Source: Pseudoalteromonas arabiensis (GTDB lineage: Bacteria > Pseudomonadota > Gammaproteobacteria > Enterobacterales > Alteromonadaceae). From it: a stretch of 64,000 nt of DNA. The notes beneath the pieces are model-generated. The model ran no database searches. It was not told where the DNA came from and was given only the letters and a program-made list of their open reading frames with translations. Positions 45,342 to 52,873 of the stretch are shown piece by piece (position 1 is the stretch's first letter; the number at the start of each line of letters is the position of its first letter). The position numbers and the translations under genes were made by a program. The DNA lies in NCBI RefSeq assembly GCF_001550155.1, contig NZ_LRUF01000005.1:241255-305254 (forward strand). Direction: 5' to 3'.

Positions 45342-47056
45342 TGTTGGCTAAATAAATACAAAATAAGTGCAAGGGTAATAAACCAAAAGCCACTGACCAT
45401 CTTCCAAAATAATAGACTACTGGCTTCTTTTGGTTCAGGTGTTGGTTTTAAAAATGCTGGATTAGGTATGGTTAAATCTTGTAGTAATGCATCAACGGTT
45501 TGATAGCGCTCAGTTAAGTCAAAGCTGACACCTTTTTGAAGTGCCTTATCAAACCAAACAGGGATAATAGGGTTGTATTTACTCGCACTTTGGTAACGTA
45601 ATTTATCGTAGTCAGCCAGTGTTGTGCATTGTTCAATCTTATCTGTGTAGGGAAGGTGCTGAGTAAATAGTTCATAGCAAATAGTTGCTAAGCTATATAC
45701 ATCCCCTTGTATGGCTGCATTATGCCCGCGCAAATAGTTAGGATCTGAATAACTTGCTGTGCCCAATGCCCCTTGATGTTCTATTGGCTGATACAGCTCT
45801 GCGACACCTGCAACAAAAACAGAGCCAAAATCGACGAGTTTTATCGTATCATCATTTAAGACCATGACATTACCAGGTTTTAAATCTTGATGAATAGCAT
45901 CGTTTTGGTGAAATGCCTCTAATGCTTTAGCTATTTGCCTTACAATGGCAATTGCGTGTTTAGGCTTCAATGGATAGTGTTGATCAAGCCAGTCATCTAA
46001 GCTGATGCCATCAAGCCACTCCATTAAGTAGTAAAGTGCACTGCGAGGGCGTAAGTGCTGATAAACCTTAACAACATAGGGTGAATCAATTCGACTACCT
46101 ATCCATTGCTCTTTTATGAAACGATCAATGTAGTGAGTGTCATCATCAAAGTTTGCTGATGGTGTTTTCATGGCATAACGCTGAGCAGTTAATTCATCTT
46201 CCACTAAATAGAGTTGGCTTCGAGAAGAGGCAAAGAGCTCTTCAATAATTAAGTAACCATCTAACTTCATACCTGCTTTGAGTGGTGGCGGAAAAGGCAG
46301 TTTGGTTAGTTCAGCGTTTAACTCATCTTCATTTTGATGAGCTAAACTTTTTATTTTAACCACAACACAACTTATATTGTCATCACTGCCTTGCTTTAGG
46401 GCTTCTTTGCATAGCTGCTCGGCAATGTGTGCTGCTGATTGATTGCTATGTAAAGCCTGTATCAGAAAATGTGTAGGTAGAAAGTCATGCACACCATCCG
46501 TTGTGAGTAAGTAAACATCGCCTTCTTGCAAATCACTACAGCTATAATCTATGTGTAAATTATTATCCATGCCCACCGCACGGGACAAGAAAGACTTGCC
46601 TTGTCCTAAATTAGTCGTGTGATCAGCGGTTAGTTGCTCAAAACAAGCTTTTCTTAAACGAAAAATACGACTATCGCCAATATGGAAAATATGCCCATGA
46701 TTTCCTTTTAAAATCATACTGCTTAGTGTTGTTAAATAGCCTTTGTTATCGTGAGAAAATTCATGACTTTTACGAAAAAGTCGTAAGTTAATGGCCGAGA
46801 GAACTTGTTTACCACTGTGGCTAACAGACCAAGTGTCGGGTGTTTTAAAGTACTCGCTAAAAAAGCGTGTAATGGCTGTTTCACTTGCCTCTTTTCCTGC
46901 TTCGGCTGAACTTACACCGTCAGCTACACAAAACGCACTTCCTTTCACATCCCTTAGGTATTGATCATCAGGAATTAATACGCCTGCGTAATCTTCGTTA
47001 ACTTCCTTAATACCCGATAAGCTTTGAAAGCCTGCGTCGACATGCGTGCTATACAT
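45338..47056 (-). CDS. PP2C phosphatase - serine/threonine kinase fusion protein, membrane-tethered
   Basis: 572 residues. A PP2C-type phosphatase domain (about 8-235) with ADGVSSAEAGKEAS, IGDSRIFRL, TTDGVHDFL and SDDNISCVVV metal-site motifs is fused to a Hanks-type kinase (about 260-525) with ATP lysine in RYAMKTP, catalytic HQDLKPGNVMVLND (Q in place of the R of HRD) and VDFGSV. One C-terminal helix (about 548-568) anchors it, kinase domain inside. Such fusions often sit by nitrate-transport genes; their substrates are not established. ATG at 47056 is used; a TTG ten codons upstream is possible. No obvious SD. Confidence 0.9.
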   Translation of the reverse strand: MYSTHVDAGFQSLSGIKEVNEDYAGVLIPDDQYLRDVKGSAFCVADGVSSAEAGKEASETAITRFFSEYFKTPDTWSVSHSGKQVLSAINLRLFRKSHEFSHDNKGYLTTLSSMILKGNHGHIFHIGDSRIFRLRKACFEQLTADHTTNLGQGKSFLSRAVGMDNNLHIDYSCSDLQEGDVYLLTTDGVHDFLPTHFLIQALHSNQSAAHIAEQLCKEALKQGSDDNISCVVVKIKSLAHQNEDELNAELTKLPFPPPLKAGMKLDGYLIIEELFASSRSQLYLVEDELTAQRYAMKTPSANFDDDTHYIDRFIKEQWIGSRIDSPYVVKVYQHLRPRSALYYLMEWLDGISLDDWLDQHYPLKPKHAIAIVRQIAKALEAFHQNDAIHQDLKPGNVMVLNDDTIKLVDFGSVFVAGVAELYQPIEHQGALGTASYSDPNYLRGHNAAIQGDVYSLATICYELFTQHLPYTDKIEQCTTLADYDKLRYQSASKYNPIIPVWFDKALQKGVSFDLTERYQTVDALLQDLTIPNPAFLKPTPEPKEASSLLFWKMVSGFWFITLALILYLFSQH

Positions 47057-47177
47057 AGTGTGTTTTAAATTTGTGAACAGTAACAAAATAGTGCAAGAAA
47101 AATAGCGAAGTGTTCAACCTGTTTTCAATTTAAGACGCTAGGAATGGGGCCAATATTCGCAATGCTTGATTTATTAA

Positions 47178-47193
47178 TACCACTTTTTAGGTA
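47178..47193. promoter_or_regulatory. NarL/NarP heptamer pair and extra heptamers before the second narK
   Basis: TACCACT and TTAGGTA with TT between (47178-47184, 47187-47193), each one mismatch from consensus. Further single heptamers stand at 47282-47288 (GTGGGTA) and 47312-47318 (TTAGGTA). The rest of the 323-base gap between the kinase and narK genes shows no other recognisable site. Confidence 0.6.
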
Positions 47194-47379
47194 GCTGGGT
47201 CTTTATATAAGCTTTTGAAAATTAGAGTTATATTTTTATTTTTTGAGCAAATAATAAAAAGCTAATTAAATTTATGGCATTGTGGGTAGTTTGGCTTAAT
47301 TGCAGCTCTGTTTAGGTAGAATGGCAACATATACTAATCTAAATGATTTTCTATTAATAATCATAAATAGAGGAATCGC

Positions 47380-48648
47380 ATGCCAACGTCAGATGCTAAC
47401 CGTGGGTTATTATGTGCCACTTTTGCTTTTGCCGCTAATTTTTCAGTTTGGACTTTATATGCGGTGATTGTATTACCCTTATCATCTTTGTGGCAGTTAA
47501 CAGTGACGGAGCTTGGTGCTTTACTGGCAGCTCCAATGTTAACTGGGGCGTTATCACGTATTCCCTTTGGTTCTTTAGTCGATCGCTACGCAGCTAAAAA
47601 GCTTTTTGTTATACAAATGCTAAGCTGTGTGCCCGCATTACTTTGCTTGTATATCGCAACAAATTATTACCAATTACTGTTTTTGGGCTTGTGGATTGGT
47701 GTAAGTGGAGCTTCCTTTACTATAGGTATTCGCTACGTGTGTGACTTCTTTCCACGTGGCCAACAAGGTATGGCAATGGGAGTATTTGGGGTTGGCAATG
47801 CAGGAGCTGCCATAACCTTAGTATTTGCACCTTGGATTATTGATAATTTTGGCTGGCACTGGGTGGGGCCTGTTTACGCGGTTGGGCTCGTTCTTGTTGC
47901 TCTCTTATTTGGGTTTTTTGCACCTTCCCAGCCAGTTCATGCCATGCAATCGGATACACAGCAGAGAACTTGGTATCAGTTATTGCATGATCCACAAATT
48001 TGGCGCTTGGGGCTTTATTATTATTTTGTTTTTGGCTCGTTCTTGGCACTGCTTTTATGGCTTCCATACTATTATATTCAGGCTTATCAATTATCAATAA
48101 CACAAGCGATGGCTTTTACCTTGTTTTTCGTTGCAACCTCATCTGTTGTTCGCGCGTTAGGAGGATGGTTTGCTGACAAATATGGCGGTCGAAGTGTGAA
48201 TTGGAGTGTATTTTGGGTGTGTTTGGTTTGTTTATTTTTTCTAAGTTATCCACCTACAACAATGACTATTCACGGTATTAAGCAAGATGTTTACGTGTCT
48301 TTTTCAATAAATGTGTGGGTGTTCACATTTCTTTTGTTTGTTATTGGCTTAGCACAGGGGTTTGGTCGGGCAAGCGTTTTTAAAATGATCCATGAGAATT
48401 ATCCTAATGAGATGGGGCATGCTGGAGGTTTCGTTGCTGCAATCGGTGCCTTAGGTGGGTTCACGTTACCTTTATTATTTGGTGCTGTTGTGGATGTTTT
48501 TGGTTTTTACAGTGCCACGTTTATGTTGCTTTATGCGGTATTAGCTGTGTGTATGATGCTGATGTATTTTGCTATTAAGGCTGAAAAGTTTCGCCGCCGA
48601 TTAAGTGAAGCTGCCCAATATAATTTTCTGGAAGATGAAAGCTTATGA
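47380..48648 (+). CDS. NarK-family nitrate/nitrite transporter (second copy)
   Basis: 422-residue major-facilitator protein with 12 predicted helices and the shorter NarK layout. Signatures: the MFS loop GSLVDRYAAKK (about 66), GASFTIGIRYVCDFFPRGQQGMAMGVFGVGNAGAA read in parts (about 110-145) and GGWFADKYGG (about 263). GAGGAA four bases before the ATG. It is translationally coupled to nnrS (ATGA overlap). Such a pair suggests nitrite or NO-related traffic, but substrate direction cannot be told. Confidence 0.9.
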   Translation: MPTSDANRGLLCATFAFAANFSVWTLYAVIVLPLSSLWQLTVTELGALLAAPMLTGALSRIPFGSLVDRYAAKKLFVIQMLSCVPALLCLYIATNYYQLLFLGLWIGVSGASFTIGIRYVCDFFPRGQQGMAMGVFGVGNAGAAITLVFAPWIIDNFGWHWVGPVYAVGLVLVALLFGFFAPSQPVHAMQSDTQQRTWYQLLHDPQIWRLGLYYYFVFGSFLALLLWLPYYYIQAYQLSITQAMAFTLFFVATSSVVRALGGWFADKYGGRSVNWSVFWVCLVCLFFLSYPPTTMTIHGIKQDVYVSFSINVWVFTFLLFVIGLAQGFGRASVFKMIHENYPNEMGHAGGFVAAIGALGGFTLPLLFGAVVDVFGFYSATFMLLYAVLAVCMMLMYFAIKAEKFRRRLSEAAQYNFLEDESL

Positions 48649-49847
48649 GGAATCACGCTAATAAAGAACAGGTAAAAACAGAGTCCGTATTTTTTCAGCT
48701 TGCGTTTCGGCCTTTATTTTTCGCTGGTGGCCTATTTAGTTGTATTGCATTAGTTGTATGGGGGCTTGTTTTACATGGGAAGTTGTTATTTTCTCCTTAT
48801 GGCGGCGTATTGTTTTGGCACAGCCATGAAATGTTATTTGGTTTTGTGTGCGCTGTTATTGTGGGGTTCTTATTAACTGCCGTGCAAAATTGGACTGGAG
48901 TTCGCTCTATTCATGGGAAAAAGTTATTACTGTTAACAAGTCTTTGGCTTTTGGCGCGAATTGCAATGGTATTGCCCTTTGTATCGAAGTGGTGTGTATT
49001 TGTGATTGATATGTCTTTTTTACCTTTGGCCGGTTATTGGTTAGCCCAACCAATTATACTCAAAGGGCAAATGCGTAATCTCTTTTTTGTGCCTATTCTT
49101 TTAATGCTTAGCGCAACCAATTTGTTGATGCACTTAGGTGTCGTTTTAGGTGTGTTTGAGCTGTATCAACATGGTTATATGTCTGCAATTTTATTAATAA
49201 CATTACTAATGAGTGTACTCGGCGGGCGGGTTATTCCATTTTTCACTGCAAATGCAATACAGACTAAAAAGGTGGCGGGAAAACCTTGGTTAGAAATTGC
49301 AACACTAGGCAGTACATGGGGAATGTTCTTTTTATATTTTTGTGGTCTTGTTTATTACATTACAGATGAAGTCGTAGGCGTGTTGTTTGTTATTTGTGCT
49401 CTATTGCATTGTTTACGGGCTGCACGTTGGCATTTCTTTAAAACATTATCTATTCCTTTACTTTGGAGTTTGCATTTAGCGTATTGGTTTATCCCGTTAG
49501 GTATACTGTTAATGGGGGCTGCTTATTTATTTGAGATGTTATCAATTTCAACCGCTTTTCATGCTCTTACAGTTGGGGCTATGGGAAATATGATCTTAAG
49601 TATGATGTCGCGGGTGAGTTTAGGTCATACGGGTAGAAAATTAATTGTTAAACATGCCATTATTTTTGCATTTGGCGCCTTATTAGTTGCTGCATTGTTG
49701 CGTGTTTTTGGTGTGCTAATTGATGCTGAGTTAACTTTATACTTCATTTCACTTTCAGTGATCACTTGGTGTATTGCTTACGGTCTATTTTGCTTAGTTT
49801 ATTTTCCAGTCTTAACTCAACCAAGAGTTGATGAGCAGAGTAAGTAA
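48645..49847 (+). CDS. nnrS: NnrS family membrane protein
   Basis: 400-residue integral membrane protein with about 12 helices, the NnrS family. NnrS proteins are heme- and copper-associated and ease nitrosative stress under denitrifying or NO-producing conditions. Conserved LAFRPLFFAGGLFS at the N terminus, FWHSHEMLFGFV (histidines, about residue 60-70), GGRVIPFFTANAI (about 195) and ALTVGAMGNMILSMMSRVSLGHTGR (about 305, histidines at both ends). Overlaps narK by four bases. Confidence 0.92.
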   Translation: MRNHANKEQVKTESVFFQLAFRPLFFAGGLFSCIALVVWGLVLHGKLLFSPYGGVLFWHSHEMLFGFVCAVIVGFLLTAVQNWTGVRSIHGKKLLLLTSLWLLARIAMVLPFVSKWCVFVIDMSFLPLAGYWLAQPIILKGQMRNLFFVPILLMLSATNLLMHLGVVLGVFELYQHGYMSAILLITLLMSVLGGRVIPFFTANAIQTKKVAGKPWLEIATLGSTWGMFFLYFCGLVYYITDEVVGVLFVICALLHCLRAARWHFFKTLSIPLLWSLHLAYWFIPLGILLMGAAYLFEMLSISTAFHALTVGAMGNMILSMMSRVSLGHTGRKLIVKHAIIFAFGALLVAALLRVFGVLIDAELTLYFISLSVITWCIAYGLFCLVYFPVLTQPRVDEQSK

Positions 49848-49867
49848 TGACTTTTAGTCAGTTGAAT

Positions 49868-49883
49868 TAACTCTTTATAGGTA
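49868..49883. promoter_or_regulatory. NarL/NarP heptamer pair before the DGC-domain gene
   Basis: TAACTCT and ATAGGTA with TT between; the second is a perfect AKRRGTA, the first misses once. A further TACCTCT stands at 49892-49898. Centre is 57 bases upstream of the FNR box. Confidence 0.6.
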
Positions 49884-49925
49884 GCGTTTCATACCTCTTT
49901 TATGATGATGTGTTTTTTGCCGACA

Positions 49926-49939
49926 TTGATGTGGATCAA
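49926..49939 (+). promoter_or_regulatory. FNR box
   Basis: TTGATGTGGATCAA, perfect match to TTGAT-N4-ATCAA. It is 61 bases before the ATG of the DGC-domain gene. Confidence 0.88.
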
Positions 49940-50000
49940 GTTTACTTTGTGACGTTATTACTAAGCTGCTCTTTCCCGTTTCAATTGAGTAAGGAAAACG

Positions 50001-50441
50001 ATGAAGCAGCAATTACCTGTTTTATTAACGTGTGCTGGTATGTGCCACGAAGCTGAGTTAGCAGAAGATATTGCACAGAGTTTATATCAGCAAGGAAAGG
50101 TCGATAAAGTGTCCGTTGCAGCAATTACTGCAGGCTCGTTTATACATCAGCAAAAAGTAAAGGAAGCGTCCAGTATCGTGGTGTTTGATGGTTGCGCTGT
50201 TAATTGCGCGAAGTTAAGTTTAGAAAAGTTAGCGATTAATGATGTGTATCATTTCGATATCTCAAAACTCCTACAAAAAGTATCATCTGTTGGAGAAAAG
50301 CCATCACTGCTTGAATCCTTACAAGTTACACAAATGATTAACCACACGCTTTTCTCTGTGTTACCTAAACAATATTCATTAGGTAAAGGCAAAGGTGCAT
50401 CTGAGGATATTATTGCTATTTTCCCATGTGCAGACCGTTAA
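50001..50441 (+). CDS. DGC-domain putative zinc-binding protein
   Basis: 146-residue soluble protein of the DGC family (PF08859-like), named for its D-G-C motif. Cysteines 11 and 15 in LTCAGMCHEAE and 65 and 69 in FDGCAVNCAK are the four conserved ligands. Role unknown; the family occurs near nitrate and redox genes. It has its own FNR box and NarL pair. AAGGA lies before the ATG. Its last residues CADR are encoded inside a 19-bp palindrome that also encodes the last residues of convergent moeB, so this tail may have been acquired. Confidence 0.8.
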   Translation: MKQQLPVLLTCAGMCHEAELAEDIAQSLYQQGKVDKVSVAAITAGSFIHQQKVKEASSIVVFDGCAVNCAKLSLEKLAINDVYHFDISKLLQKVSSVGEKPSLLESLQVTQMINHTLFSVLPKQYSLGKGKGASEDIIAIFPCADR

Positions 50442-50473
50442 AGTTAATTCGTTTACTTTAACGGTCTGCACAT
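50426..50473. repeat. 19-bp perfect inverted repeat spanning both gene ends
   Basis: The arm at 50426-50444 is the exact reverse complement of the arm at 50455-50473, with a 10-base loop. Each arm covers the last four codons (TGT GCA GAC CGT) and the stop of one of the two convergent genes. It can form a strong hairpin and may act as a bidirectional terminator, although T-runs are lacking. Confidence 0.9.
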
Positions 50474-51201
50474 ACGTTACACTGCGGGTTTTTATTAATT
50501 TTAAACGTTTGAAAAGCGAGTTGATGGGCATCATAAAGAAGCAGTGAAAGCGAGCTGGGTTCTATATTAAGTAAGCTTTTAATTGCTTCAGTTGCTTGCA
50601 ATGAACCTATTGTTCCGACAACGGGTGAAAGTACGCCAGCTTCCATGCAGCTTAGTGAAGGCTCGTTGAAGAAGCTCGCCACACAGGCATAGCAAGGGTC
50701 ATCGTCACGCATAGGAAAGTGAATAACCTGTCCTTCCATTCTAATCGCTGAACCTGAAATTAGCGGTATTTTCTTTGACCAGCATAATGTGTTTAGTAAA
50801 AGTCGGGTTTGAAGGTTATCGCTACAATCAATGACAACATTAACTGAATTTAAAGTGGACTTATCTGAGTGATCAAACTGCTTATTAAAAGTATTAATCT
50901 CTACTTGGCTATTTAATTTGGCTAATTGCTGTTTTGCGGTTTCTACTTTTGAATAACCTACGCTTAGTTCGGGGTAGAGTATTTGTCTCTGCAGGTTGGT
51001 TATATCAACGGTATCATGATCAAAAACAGTGATCTTACCTGTTCCAGCGGCGACTAAATACTGCAAAACGGCACATCCTAAACCACCCGCTCCAACAATT
51101 AGGGCATGGCTATTCATTAAGGTTTCCTGACCTTCTTCCTGAACTTCTGGCAGTAAAATATGGCGGCAGTAACGCATCGTATTCGAGCTATCAAGTTGCA
51201 T
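50458..51201 (-). CDS. moeB: Molybdopterin-synthase adenylyltransferase MoeB
   Basis: 247-residue E1-like enzyme that adenylylates the MoaD C terminus (249 in E. coli). Nucleotide motif LIVGAGGLGCAVLQYL (about 31-46), DITNLQRQILY with the adenylate arginine, DCSDNLQTR, and two CxxC pairs for zinc, CYAC and CNVC, the second close to the C terminus. ATG at 51201 is used because of GAGGGATGAAG upstream; the frame to 51240 gives a non-family extension. Divergent from the porin gene, with FNR and NarL sites between. Confidence 0.92.
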   Translation of the reverse strand: MQLDSSNTMRYCRHILLPEVQEEGQETLMNSHALIVGAGGLGCAVLQYLVAAGTGKITVFDHDTVDITNLQRQILYPELSVGYSKVETAKQQLAKLNSQVEINTFNKQFDHSDKSTLNSVNVVIDCSDNLQTRLLLNTLCWSKKIPLISGSAIRMEGQVIHFPMRDDDPCYACVASFFNEPSLSCMEAGVLSPVVGTIGSLQATEAIKSLLNIEPSSLSLLLYDAHQLAFQTFKINKNPQCNVCADR

Positions 51202-51261
51202 GTCTTCATCCCTCTTCTCAACGGTAGTACAAGAGTACATTAAACAGGGGAGGAGCAGTTA

Positions 51262-51277
51262 TACCTCTTTGTGGGTG
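51262..51277. promoter_or_regulatory. NarL/NarP heptamer pair, moeB-porin region
   Basis: TACCTCT (exact TACYYMT) and GTGGGTG with TT between; another GTGGGTA follows at 51290-51296. Confidence 0.68.
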
Positions 51278-51310
51278 GTCATGGTTATGGTGGGTAAGGT
51301 CATGAAATTA

Positions 51311-51324
51311 TTGATTTAAATCAA
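51311..51324. promoter_or_regulatory. FNR box
   Basis: TTGATTTAAATCAA, a perfect palindromic FNR box, 60 bases before the porin ATG and 109 bases before the moeB start. Confidence 0.88.
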
Positions 51325-51384
51325 AAGTTGCTAGAGGGGCAGATGTAAGCTAGTCGCAACTTAAATGCATAGCAAGGTAATGAC

Positions 51385-52575
51385 ATGAAAACACAATTAT
51401 CAATTTTAGCATCGTTAGTAACAGTTGGTTTAAGTACGCAGGTAAACGCCGTTGAGAGTGATGGTATTCAGAGCATGTTAAAGAATGGCCAAGTGCAGGG
51501 GATGTTGCGTTATAGATACGAAAATGTTGAGCAAAATGGATTAGCTGAACGAGCTCATGCTTCAACATTATTAACGCGTATTAATTATAAAACAGCCACC
51601 TTAAAAGGGGTTTCAGCTCTGTTAGAGTTTGATAATGTCACGCAGCTAGGTAACGACAACTACAATAGCACTGTTAACGGAAAATTAGATCACCCTGTTG
51701 TTGCTGATCCAAAAGGAACCGAAGTAAATCAAGCAAGCCTACAATTTAAAAATGAACATTGGCAAATTACTGCTGGCAGACAACGTATTAACTTAGATGA
51801 CCAGCGATTTGTTGGGGGAGTTGCTTGGCGTCAAAACGAGCAAACATTTGATGGGTATCGAGTTGTTTATGAGGCGACACCTTCAATAAAGTTTGATTAT
51901 AGCTATATATATAATGTTAATCGTATTTTTGGTGAAGACAGTCCAAACAGCGATTTACATGGAAAGCTACATTTCGGTAATGCATCATTTCAAGTCAGAC
52001 CAGAATTTAATATGAGTGTTTTTGCATATCTTTATGATTTCGATAATGCACTCACTCTTTCAACGCAAACAATTGGCCTGCGCGCTACGGGACAGTTTTC
52101 AGAGTCACTTTCTTACACCTTGAGTTATGCCATGCAGCAAGACTATGCTGACAACCCTCAGTCATTTGATGCAGACTACTTTTTAGCTGAGTTTAAAGGC
52201 AAGGTTAATCAGGTAGGTTGGAAGTTGGGTTATGAATTGCTGGGCTCTGATAATGGCATCAGTTTTACCACACCTTTGGCAACAGGGCATAAGTTTCAAG
52301 GTTTTGCAGATAAGTTCCTGAATACGCCTAATGTCGGTATTGCAGATCTTTATGTTGGGATTAATGGTGAATTAGCCAAAATCAAACTATCAGCGACGTA
52401 TCACCGTTTTGAAAGTGACGAACAAAATACTGACTTTGGTGATGAGCTTGATGTAACAGCACTGTATCCCGTATCGAAGGACTGCAATCTAGTGTTTAAG
52501 TATGCGCACTACAATGCGGATGAGTTTGCAACAGATACTGATAAGTTATGGGTTATGTTAACTCATAAGTTCTAG
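51385..52575 (+). CDS. Outer-membrane beta-barrel porin, predicted nitrate-inducible
   Basis: 396 residues. Signal peptide about 1-23 (SILASLVTVGLSTQVNA), then a barrel with alternating strands: GMLRYRYENV, TLLTRINYKTATL, WQITAGRQRINLDDQRFVGGVAWRQN (about 130-155, the signature of alginate-export-like porins), and a C-terminal phenylalanine (LWVMLTHKF). The substrate is not given by the sequence. The FNR box, the NarL pair, and the placement between moeB and a narK point to entry of nitrate or nitrite across the outer membrane, an inference. SD AAGG seven bases before the ATG; terminator after the gene. Confidence 0.85.
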   Translation: MKTQLSILASLVTVGLSTQVNAVESDGIQSMLKNGQVQGMLRYRYENVEQNGLAERAHASTLLTRINYKTATLKGVSALLEFDNVTQLGNDNYNSTVNGKLDHPVVADPKGTEVNQASLQFKNEHWQITAGRQRINLDDQRFVGGVAWRQNEQTFDGYRVVYEATPSIKFDYSYIYNVNRIFGEDSPNSDLHGKLHFGNASFQVRPEFNMSVFAYLYDFDNALTLSTQTIGLRATGQFSESLSYTLSYAMQQDYADNPQSFDADYFLAEFKGKVNQVGWKLGYELLGSDNGISFTTPLATGHKFQGFADKFLNTPNVGIADLYVGINGELAKIKLSATYHRFESDEQNTDFGDELDVTALYPVSKDCNLVFKYAHYNADEFATDTDKLWVMLTHKF

Positions 52576-52611
52576 CCTTTATTTTTAACTGACTACTGTA
52601 CCCTGCAATTC

Positions 52612-52636
52612 AAAAGCCTCTTCGGAGGCTTTTTTT
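52612..52636 (+). terminator. Rho-independent terminator of the porin gene
   Basis: Stem AAAAGCCTC / GAGGCTTTT with a TTCG tetraloop and T-run. Confidence 0.92.
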
Positions 52637-52693
52637 GATGATTAATAAAACCTATCTACTTTTATTCATTTTTTTGCGCTGTAGGTATAAAGC

Positions 52694-52709
52694 TCCTCCT
52701 AAATGGGTA
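52694..52709. promoter_or_regulatory. NarL/NarP heptamer pair before the third narK
   Basis: TCCTCCT and ATGGGTA with AA between; the second is a perfect AKRRGTA and the first misses once. Confidence 0.68.
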
Positions 52710-52801
52710 GTGAGTATAGGAGGGTAAAGAGATCGCGCTTCAAGGCAGAAAAAATAAGGGAGTAGGTCTGTTTTTGTTCACCTTAAAGTAACTGTTATTC
52801 A

Positions 52802-52815
52802 TTGATTTGCATCAA
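52802..52815 (+). promoter_or_regulatory. FNR box
   Basis: TTGATTTGCATCAA, perfect FNR box, 58 bases before the chosen narK ATG. Confidence 0.88.
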
Positions 52816-52873
52816 TTCTTTTTAATCTTGCCAACCGAAAATGATGTCAGTAACCCTATCTTTGGAGAAGACA

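Noticed and set aside
47270..47320. Second full NarL 7-2-7 pair before the second narK
   Set aside because: The partner halves of GTGGGTA (47282) and TTAGGTA (47312) match too poorly; kept only as single heptamers.
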